A stretch of 5,047 nt of DNA, taken from positions 1-5,047 of the forward strand of contig JACPDC010000048.1 in NCBI GenBank assembly GCA_016184235.1, read 5' to 3'. The number at the start of each line of letters is the position of its first letter. Positions within the stretch are counted from its first letter, which is position 1. The notes under the pieces are model-generated. The model was not told the origin of the DNA, ran no database searches, and worked only from the letters and a program-made list of their open reading frames with translations. The DNA is from Deltaproteobacteria bacterium (GTDB lineage: Bacteria > Desulfobacterota > Binatia > UBA9968). Below are positions 1 to 5,047 of this stretch, in pieces. Position numbers and translations under genes: made by a program.

Positions 1-1618
1 GGCGCTGGCCAAGACGGCCAAAGAAGATCCCATGGACCTTCAGCCGATCGTCGTGCCGCACGAGATGGCGGCGGTCTCCATGGCCCATGGCTACTACAAC
101 GTCACGCAAAAGCCGCAGATAGTGCTGGTCCACACGCTCCCGGGCACGGCCAACGCCTTGGGCGGCATCATCAATGCGCAGTCGTGCAACGTGCCGATTT
201 TTTTGGTGGCCGGCCGGACGCCGATCACGGAAGGGGAGTTGCGCGGCGGCAAGAGCCAGAATATCCATTGGCGGCAGGAATCGCGCGATCAGGGGAGCCT
301 CATCCGCGAGTTCGTCAAGTGGGACTACGAGGTAAGGACGAACCAGAACCTCGCCGCGGTGGTCTCGCGCGCTTATAAAATCGCCATGAGCGAGCCGCGC
401 GGGCCGGTCTATCTCACGCTGCCCAGGGAGTGGCTCTGCCAGCCGCTCGAGTCCACGCAGCGATTTTCCGAGTCGTTGGCGCCGGCAACGAAGACGCAGG
501 CCGATCAGGCGTCGCTGGAAAAGAGCGCCGAGCTTCTTATCGGAGCCGAGAGTCCCCTGATCGTAACGAAGTATCTCGGGCGCAATCCCGAGGCGGTGTC
601 GCACCTCGTCGAGCTCGCCGAGATCCTGTCCATCCCGGTGGTGCAGCAGCTCAATCATCTGAACTTCCCGACGGATCATCCCCTGTACGTCGGCACGCAG
701 ACCGTCAAGCACGCGAAGAACGCCGATCTCCTTTTCTTTATCGACATCGATGTGCCGTGGGAGCCGCCCGGCCGCAATGTTCTCAGACCCGGCGCGAAGA
801 TCATCCATCTCGAGCGCGACCCGCTGTTCACCTCCATTCCCGGGTGGAGTTTTCCCGCCGACCTCGCCGTGACGGGCTGTTCGGAGATCTCATTGCCGGT
901 TTTGAACTCGATCATCAGGGCGAAACTGGCGGCAGCGGCCGGTTCGAGAACGAAGCTCGACGAGCGGCGCAAAAAGACCGAGGCGGAACATTACGCGATG
1001 ATTCGCGAGCTGGAGGCGGGCATCGAGGCGGTCAAGGACCAAAAGCCCATGAGCCCGCTGTGGGTCTCCAAGTGCATCGGCGACGTGATGGACGAAAAGA
1101 CGATTCTCGTCAACGAGACGGTGACGTCGCGGCTGGCGGAAGTGATTCCGCTCACCCGGCCGGGCTGTCAATTCGGCACGCCGATGGCGGGTCATCTCGG
1201 CTGGGGGCTGGGCGCGGCGATCGGGGCGAAGCTCGGGGCGCCGGAGGCCACGGTCATCGCCGCTGAAGGCGACGGAGCCTACATGTTTTCCGCGCCGACG
1301 GCCTGCCACTTCACGGCGCAGAAGTACCGCATTCCGTTTCTCACCGTCATCTACAACAACCAGGCCTGGAACGCGAGTATCAACGCGGCGCGCGGGCTCT
1401 ATCCTGACGGAGTCGCTCAGAGGACCGGTAATTTTCCCGGGACTGATTTGAGCCCCTCGCCGCGGTTCGAGCTCACGGCGCAGGCTTGCGGCGCTTATGC
1501 CGTGCGCGTTGAAGATCCCGGCGAGCTCCCCGGAGCCCTGAAGCGCGCGCTCAAGGTTGTAAAGGAAGAACAGCGCCAGGCGCTGGTCAATGTGATCTGC
1601 AAGAGCCCGTTGGCCTAA
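1..1618 (+). CDS. ThDP-dependent enzyme, acetolactate synthase/benzoylformate decarboxylase superfamily (5'-partial)
   Basis: A cytosolic thiamine-diphosphate enzyme that probably decarboxylates or ligates a 2-keto acid; the substrate is unknown. The frame is open from base 2, so the ATG at 32 is very likely internal. Counting from that Met, the ThDP-activating Glu is residue 11 (PHEMAAVSMAHGYY), whereas family members have about 45-55 residues before it, so the true start lies left of the window. Seen in order: the rest of the PYR domain (to about 135, ending EPRGPVYLTLP), a central domain (about 160-300), and the PP domain (about 345-520) with GHLGWGLGAAIGAKLG at 387-402, GDG at 413-415 and the NN pair at 442-443. 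It lacks the GPGATN motif of acetolactate synthase (LPGTAN instead), and no small-subunit gene follows. His34 lies 23 residues after the Glu, the same spacing as E47/H70 in benzoylformate decarboxylase (recalled). The 3' end is intact (TAA). The family call is firm; the reaction is not. Confidence 0.93.
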   Translation, partial: ALAKTAKEDPMDLQPIVVPHEMAAVSMAHGYYNVTQKPQIVLVHTLPGTANALGGIINAQSCNVPIFLVAGRTPITEGELRGGKSQNIHWRQESRDQGSLIREFVKWDYEVRTNQNLAAVVSRAYKIAMSEPRGPVYLTLPREWLCQPLESTQRFSESLAPATKTQADQASLEKSAELLIGAESPLIVTKYLGRNPEAVSHLVELAEILSIPVVQQLNHLNFPTDHPLYVGTQTVKHAKNADLLFFIDIDVPWEPPGRNVLRPGAKIIHLERDPLFTSIPGWSFPADLAVTGCSEISLPVLNSIIRAKLAAAAGSRTKLDERRKKTEAEHYAMIRELEAGIEAVKDQKPMSPLWVSKCIGDVMDEKTILVNETVTSRLAEVIPLTRPGCQFGTPMAGHLGWGLGAAIGAKLGAPEATVIAAEGDGAYMFSAPTACHFTAQKYRIPFLTVIYNNQAWNASINAARGLYPDGVAQRTGNFPGTDLSPSPRFELTAQACGAYAVRVEDPGELPGALKRALKVVKEEQRQALVNVICKSPLA

Positions 1619-1628
1619 CAGCCTGCTG

Positions 1629-1657
1629 AAAAAGGCCTATCTGTCATCAGCCGGCCT
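1629..1657 (-). terminator. Weak candidate intrinsic terminator for the leftward operon
   Basis: Read on the minus strand, AGGCC (1657-1653) and GGCCT (1637-1633) can pair around a 15-nt loop, and the second arm runs directly into a T-tract (1633-1629). The layout is that of a Rho-independent terminator placed after the ABC gene stop, but a 5-bp stem with a 15-nt loop is poor. The upstream arm also belongs to the larger palindrome 1649-1767, so the two folds compete. Confidence 0.25.
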
Positions 1658-1767
1658 GGAAGTTTCTCTCAGGTCCGATGCGATACACCTGTGCTACGCT
1701 CCACGGAAGATACGCTTGATGCTGCTCGCCTGACGCATCGGCCCTTCGAGATCCCCCCAGGCCGGCT
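1649..1767. repeat. 119-bp imperfect palindrome between convergent genes
   Basis: Two nested inverted repeats share one axis at base 1708. The outer arms are a perfect 11-bp match (AGCCGGCCTGG at 1649-1659, CCAGGCCGGCT at 1757-1767). The inner arms match at 11 of 12 positions (1671-1682 with 1734-1745, core CCGATGCG/CGCATCGG). Between them, TCTC at 1665-1668 pairs with GAGA at 1748-1751 on the same axis. In total 27 of the 34 outermost positions on each side pair. The inner 50 or so bases pair poorly. The right tip covers two bases of the ABC gene stop codon (1766-1768). It could be a MITE-like or REP-like element, or a two-way terminator or mRNA 3'-end hairpin. No target-site duplication is visible and no T-run directly follows either arm. 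Confidence 0.7.
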
Positions 1768-2809
1768 ACAGCGGGAAAACCACGACGTGGGTCGGCCGCA
1801 CCATAACCTTGACTTTCGTCCCGCGCGCCAGGACTCGATCCGAGGACTGGCTGCTGCGTAGACGTTTCCCCGAAGGCAGGGCGAGCGCGTAACGGTTCTC
1901 CGAGCCGCGAAATCTTCTCCCCGCGATGACGCCGTCGCCGTCCTCGCAGGGCTCGAAGTGCACGTCATCGGGCCGTATCATCAACTCGACCTTAGCGCCC
2001 TTCGGCAGCCCTGAGCCGTCCTGGAACGTCCCCACCTCGGTCACGATCCCGTCCTGCACCTCGCCCGGGAGAAAATCCGCCTCCCCCACGAAATCTGCGA
2101 CGAAGCGGGTGGCCGGGGTGTGGTAGAGGACCTCGGGGGCGGCGAGCTGCTCCAGGGACCCATTGTTCAGCACCCCTACCCGGTCCGCCATGGACAGGGC
2201 CTCTTCCTGATCATGCGTGACCAGAATGGCGCTCATGTCCGATTCCCTCAAGATCCGCTCCACCTCGCGGCGCATGTCCGTTCTCATGTCCGCATCCAGA
2301 TTGCTGAAAGGCTCGTCGAGAAGAATGACTACCGGACCCGGCGCCAGCGCCCGGGCCAATGCCACCCTTTGCTGCTGTCCCCCGGAAAGCTCGTGCGGGT
2401 AGCGCTGGGCCATCCCGCCCATCCCGACGATTTTCAAAACCTCCATGGCCCGTGCCTCTCGTTCTTTTTTCCCCTTGCCGTGCAGGCCGAAGGCCACATT
2501 CTCCAGGAGCGTGAGGTGAGGAAACAGGGCGTAATCCTGGAAGACCATGCCGATCTTCCGCGCCTCGGGCGGCACCCAAAAACCATTGCCCGCCACGGGC
2601 GCGCCGTCCAGCAGGATGACCCCCTCGTCCGGGACGTCAAAACCGGCTATCAATCGGAGCGTGGTGGTCTTGCCGCAGCCGCTCGGCCCCAGGAGCGCCA
2701 GAATCTCCCCCCGGTTTAACGTGATGCTCAGGCAGGAGATGGCCGGAGAAAATCTGGGGGAGTACTGCTTCGTGACTTCTCTGAGCACCACCAGGCTGCG
2801 GTCATCCAT
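1766..2809 (-). CDS. ABC transporter ATP-binding protein, Fe3+/polyamine (FbpC/PotA) type
   Basis: The ATPase subunit (347 aa) of an importer: it binds ATP as a dimer on the inner face of the membrane and powers uptake through permeases not encoded here. All nucleotide-binding motifs are present: Walker A GPSGCGKTT (41-49), Q-loop Gln91 in VFQDYALFPHLT, signature LSGGQ (141-145), Walker B VVILLDE (160-166), D-loop SNLD (169-172) and switch His199. The last 100 or so residues (about 245-347) form a TOBE-like regulatory region, with IRPDDVHF at 278-285. The WVPPEARKIGMVFQDYALFPHLT stretch and the length resemble FbpC-like Fe3+ ATPases, but spermidine, thiamine or sulfate specificity cannot be excluded. 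The ATG at 2809 overlaps the upstream phosphatase gene by 8 bp and has only a weak, distant GAGAGG as ribosome site, which suggests translational coupling. The gene is intact and last in its operon. Confidence 0.93.
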   Translation of the reverse strand: MDDRSLVVLREVTKQYSPRFSPAISCLSITLNRGEILALLGPSGCGKTTTLRLIAGFDVPDEGVILLDGAPVAGNGFWVPPEARKIGMVFQDYALFPHLTLLENVAFGLHGKGKKEREARAMEVLKIVGMGGMAQRYPHELSGGQQQRVALARALAPGPVVILLDEPFSNLDADMRTDMRREVERILRESDMSAILVTHDQEEALSMADRVGVLNNGSLEQLAAPEVLYHTPATRFVADFVGEADFLPGEVQDGIVTEVGTFQDGSGLPKGAKVELMIRPDDVHFEPCEDGDGVIAGRRFRGSENRYALALPSGKRLRSSQSSDRVLARGTKVKVMVRPTHVVVFPL

Positions 2810-3767
2810 AGACGCTGCTCAACCTCTCGTGGAGAAGGCCATAGCGAATGCCCTGATCGCTCACCGTGACCTCGTCCATATGGAAGAAGGCCATAATTCT
2901 GTCGATCAGCGCGGCGCCGGCGAGGATGACATCGGCCCTCTTGGGCTCCAATCCGGGAATCCGGCGCCGCTCGGCGACACTCTCGGCCTTGAAAAGTCCG
3001 ATCTGCCGCCGCACCTCGGTCCGGCTGAGACGGCTGCCGTGGACTTGGCTGTGGGAATACTGCCTTAGCCCCTTCTCGATCGCGGCCAGAGTGGTAAACG
3101 TCCCCGCTATGCCCACCATGGCGTGAAAACGGCCTGTTACCCGCCAGCGACGGCGCAGCGTTTCCAGCTCGCTGTCGACGGCCCCGGTGAGCTCGGCGTA
3201 TTCTTCGTCGCGCACCGGGTCCGATGTGAGAAAACGCTCTGTGAGCCTGACCGAGCCCAAGTCCAAGCTGACCGAGCGGTGCAACGCGCCTGCCTTGCCC
3301 CAGATAAGCTCGGTGCTCCCCCCGCCCACATCCACCACCAACACCTCCTTTTCCCCGAGAGCGAGTCCTCTCTGCACCGCGAGGTAGGAATAGGCGGCCT
3401 CCTCTTCCCCGGACAGCACCCGAAGATCCAACCCCAGTTCGTGTTGAAGACGCAATGTGAAATTCCCGGCGTTTTGGGCGTCCCGGAGGGCGCTGGTCCC
3501 GGCGGTCACGACTTCATTCGCCCCCAAATCCCGGCACCTCGCGAGATAGGACCGGAGCGCCTCGACGGTGCGCTCTTCCCCTTCCGCGCCGATCCGCCGG
3601 GTCCGCTCCACTCCCTCTCCGAGCCGGGTGATCTCGGCGCGGTCATCGAGCACCCGGAAGGTGCCATCTGCTTTCATGTCGGCGACCAGCAGGAGAATAG
3701 CGTTGGTGCCTATATCGATGGCGGCAAATCGCTTGGTGAGGGCTTTCCCGCGGGCACTGCCCGGCAT
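2802..3767 (-). CDS. ppx: Exopolyphosphatase, Ppx/GppA family, short form
   Basis: A cytosolic phosphohydrolase of the sugar kinase/Hsp70/actin (ASKHA) fold that removes phosphate from inorganic polyphosphate and/or converts pppGpp to ppGpp. At 321 aa it is the short form: two actin-like lobes without the C-terminal HD-like region of the roughly 500-aa E. coli enzymes. Motifs in order: phosphate-1 loop AAIDIGTNAI (15-24), SGEEEA (119-124) carrying the presumed catalytic Glu, phosphate-2 loop DVGGGSTE (146-153), SLDLGSVRLTE (167-177), GIAGTFTTLAA (219-229), RADVILAGA (277-285) and SDQGIRYGLL (303-312). The ATG at 3767 begins 1 bp after the topA stop, and no ATG, GTG or TTG lies between it and the phosphate-1 loop, so the start is well supported. 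There is no strong Shine-Dalgarno sequence, so translation probably depends on topA. Ppx and GppA activities cannot be told apart by sequence here. Confidence 0.93.
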   Translation of the reverse strand: MPGSARGKALTKRFAAIDIGTNAILLLVADMKADGTFRVLDDRAEITRLGEGVERTRRIGAEGEERTVEALRSYLARCRDLGANEVVTAGTSALRDAQNAGNFTLRLQHELGLDLRVLSGEEEAAYSYLAVQRGLALGEKEVLVVDVGGGSTELIWGKAGALHRSVSLDLGSVRLTERFLTSDPVRDEEYAELTGAVDSELETLRRRWRVTGRFHAMVGIAGTFTTLAAIEKGLRQYSHSQVHGSRLSRTEVRRQIGLFKAESVAERRRIPGLEPKRADVILAGAALIDRIMAFFHMDEVTVSDQGIRYGLLHERLSSVYG

Positions 3768-3768
3768 C

Positions 3769-5047
3769 TTACTGTACGACCTGGACTTTATAGCCGCATT
3801 CCTTCTTGTGACAGCGCCGGACCTTCCCTTCGCGCTTGGTCACTTTCTCCAGCAGTATAGGCTCCCCGCACTTGGGACAGGCCTCCGCCACCGGACGGTC
3901 CCAGCTGGCAAAGTGACAGTCGGGATAGCGGGCGCAGCCGTAAAAGAGTTTGCCCCGCCGCGATTTCTTTTCATGGAGACTGCCTTCCTTGCACTGGGGA
4001 CAGCGGATGCCGAGGTCCACCGGCTTTTCCAGGGGACGGATGTTCTTACACTCCGGATAACCGCTGCAGCCGAGGAAGCGTCCATATTTGCCCCAGCGGA
4101 GCAGCATGGGACGGCCGCATTCCTCGCACGTCTCGTCGATCTCCGCCTCTGCCGCGACCTGAACCACGCCGTCTGCGCCGCGGGTGAAGTTTTTGGTGTT
4201 CTTGCATTCCGGATAGCGCGGGCAGGCGAGAAACTCCCCGTTTCGCCCCCACTTCACCACCATCATCGCGCCGCACTTCTCGCACGCGATATCGGTCGGC
4301 ACCTCCTCGCGCTTCACATCCCGCATCTCCGTCTCCGCCTTCTTCAAGTCGCGCGAGAACGAGGCGTAAAACCTCTTCATGGCCTTGGCCCAGTTTTCCT
4401 TTCCCTCCTCGACCTTGTCCAAAACATCCTCCATGCCGGCGGTAAACTTCACGTTGAGAATGTCCGGAAAAGAATCCACCAAAAGATCCGTGATCAAGAA
4501 ACCGAGCTCCGTCGACGCCAGGCACCTTCTCTCGTCCAGCGTCACATACTCTCGATCGAGAATATTCGCGAGGATGCCCGCGTAGGTGGAAGGACGACCG
4601 ATGCCGTCTTCGTCCAGCTCCTTGATGAGAGTCGCCTGGGTGAAACGGGGCGGCGGCTGGGTGAAATGCTGGTGCGGGTCCAGCGAGAGGAGCTTCAGGG
4701 CCTCTCCCGCCTGGAGGTCCGGCAGCGTGGCTTCTTTTTCCTCCTCCTCGTTCGACTGAGGCTCACGAACGTCCTCGTCCCTCCCCTCGATGTAGAGCTT
4801 CATGAAGCCGTCGAACTTGAGCTGCTGGCCGGTGGCCCGAAACAGCGCCTGGCCCACCTGGATGTCGAAAGCTGTTTGATCATACACCGCGGGCGTCATC
4901 TGGCTGGCCACGAACCGATCCCAGATCAGGGAATAAAGGGCAAAGGCATCCCGTCTGAGATAGCGTCGCACCCGCTCCGGCGGGTATTCCGTCGAGGTCG
5001 GCCGGATCGCCTCGTGGGCGTCCTGAGCCGCCTTCTTGGAGCGGTAG
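3769..5047 (-). CDS. topA: DNA topoisomerase I (type IA), C-terminal part (5'-partial)
   Basis: Relaxes negatively supercoiled DNA through a transient 5'-phosphotyrosyl break. The frame is open to the right edge. The GTG at 4971 is only an internal Val, because the 25 codons upstream of it encode the family motif AQDAHEAIRPT, whose His corresponds to a conserved catalytic-core His. The catalytic Tyr and the Toprim domain lie outside the window. Counting from that Val, the core continues with EDGIGRPSTYA (121-131) and the gate-domain end. Four Cys4 zinc ribbons follow: C230/C233/C250/C256, C282/C285/C302/C308, C324/C327/C346/C352 and C365/C368/C387/C392. The first three carry the usual (Y/S)-x-(Y)-P-(E/D)-C ending; the fourth is divergent. 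An acidic linker (EEEEKE, 75-80) interrupts the core. The TAA at 3771-3769 leaves 1 bp before the phosphatase ATG. The gene is first in the visible operon. Confidence 0.96.
   Translation of the reverse strand, partial: YRSKKAAQDAHEAIRPTSTEYPPERVRRYLRRDAFALYSLIWDRFVASQMTPAVYDQTAFDIQVGQALFRATGQQLKFDGFMKLYIEGRDEDVREPQSNEEEEKEATLPDLQAGEALKLLSLDPHQHFTQPPPRFTQATLIKELDEDGIGRPSTYAGILANILDREYVTLDERRCLASTELGFLITDLLVDSFPDILNVKFTAGMEDVLDKVEEGKENWAKAMKRFYASFSRDLKKAETEMRDVKREEVPTDIACEKCGAMMVVKWGRNGEFLACPRYPECKNTKNFTRGADGVVQVAAEAEIDETCEECGRPMLLRWGKYGRFLGCSGYPECKNIRPLEKPVDLGIRCPQCKEGSLHEKKSRRGKLFYGCARYPDCHFASWDRPVAEACPKCGEPILLEKVTKREGKVRRCHKKECGYKVQVVQ

Larger units (their letters stand above)
1766..5047 (-). 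other. Probable operon topA - ppx - ABC ATPase
   Basis: All three genes read leftward, with a 1-bp gap (3768) and an 8-bp overlap (2802-2809). There is no room for separate promoters between coding regions, and both downstream starts have weak ribosome sites, so one transcript with coupled translation is the simplest reading. The promoter must lie right of the window, before topA or a gene further upstream. An internal promoter inside the phosphatase or topA coding sequence cannot be excluded. Confidence 0.75.

Noticed and set aside
32..34. ATG at 32 as the start of the ThDP enzyme
   Set aside because: The frame is open to the left edge with a plausible sequence (ALAKTAKEDP), and this start would remove most of the PYR-domain N-terminus before the activating Glu.
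430..1266. 278-codon open frame on the + strand inside the ThDP-enzyme gene
   Set aside because: It is an out-of-frame reading rich in Arg, Gly and Ala with no family motif, lying wholly inside a gene with clear catalytic motifs; long shadow frames are expected at this GC content.
890..1309. 139-codon antisense frame within the ThDP-enzyme gene
   Set aside because: The translation is Arg-rich low-complexity sequence with no recognisable domain or ribosome site; it is a GC-driven shadow.
1739..1764. Small hairpin CGGCC...GGCCG as a separate terminator
   Set aside because: The stem is 5 bp with a 16-nt loop, no T-run follows on either strand, and its arms are better explained as parts of the larger palindrome.
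1669..1968. 99-codon minus-strand frame spanning the intergenic gap and the end of the ABC gene
   Set aside because: Most of it overlaps the ABC coding sequence in another frame, and the remainder reads through the palindrome; the Ser/Arg-rich product shows no domain.
2120..2719. 199-codon + strand frame opposite the ABC ATPase
   Set aside because: It lies entirely antisense to Walker A, the signature and Walker B, is His/Arg/Gln-rich, and has no motif of its own.
3123..3860. 245-codon + strand frame opposite the phosphatase and the topA end
   Set aside because: It is antisense to conserved phosphatase motifs and crosses the topA-ppx junction; the product resembles no family.
4046..4525. 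159-codon minus-strand frame inside topA
   Set aside because: It is a +1 shadow of the zinc-ribbon region, Gly/Arg-rich, with the real frame carrying all Cys4 motifs.
4969..4971. GTG at 4971 as the topA start
   Set aside because: The conserved AQDAHEAIRPT motif is encoded directly upstream in the same frame, so this is an internal Val.

Overview
The window holds four protein genes in a convergent layout. It is GC-rich, densely coded bacterial chromosome, with no tRNA, rRNA, CRISPR array or intact mobile element. The gene content and composition would suit a GC-rich Gram-negative soil or groundwater lineage (for example a deltaproteobacterium-like, Rokubacteria-like or NC10-like genome). That is only an impression; nothing in the window fixes the taxon.

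Left part (1-1618, + strand): the 3' part of a thiamine-diphosphate (ThDP)-dependent enzyme of the acetolactate synthase/benzoylformate decarboxylase superfamily. Its first residues lie left of the window. The ThDP-activating Glu and the GDG...NN cofactor motif are intact, but the sequence does not look like a true acetolactate synthase. It carries a His at the position of a benzoylformate decarboxylase active-site His.

Convergent gap (1619-1765): 147 bp between two stop codons, without a gene. It is almost filled by a 119-bp imperfect palindrome (1649-1767) whose nested inverted repeats share one axis and whose right tip runs into the stop codon of the ABC gene. A weak terminator-like stem with a T-run for leftward transcription also lies here. 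This gap is the most interesting structure in the window.

Right part (1766-5047, - strand, read right to left): a compact three-gene run. DNA topoisomerase I (topA, its 5' part beyond the right edge) is followed after 1 bp by a short Ppx/GppA-type exopolyphosphatase. That gene overlaps by 8 bp an ABC-transporter ATPase of the Fe3+/polyamine (FbpC/PotA) type. The tight spacing implies one transcript with translational coupling. The three products have no obvious common pathway, and the ATPase has no permease or binding-protein gene beside it. I did not find a convincing new biological system: the genes are recognisable families, and the unusual points are the palindrome, the orphan ATPase and the unassigned substrate of the ThDP enzyme.
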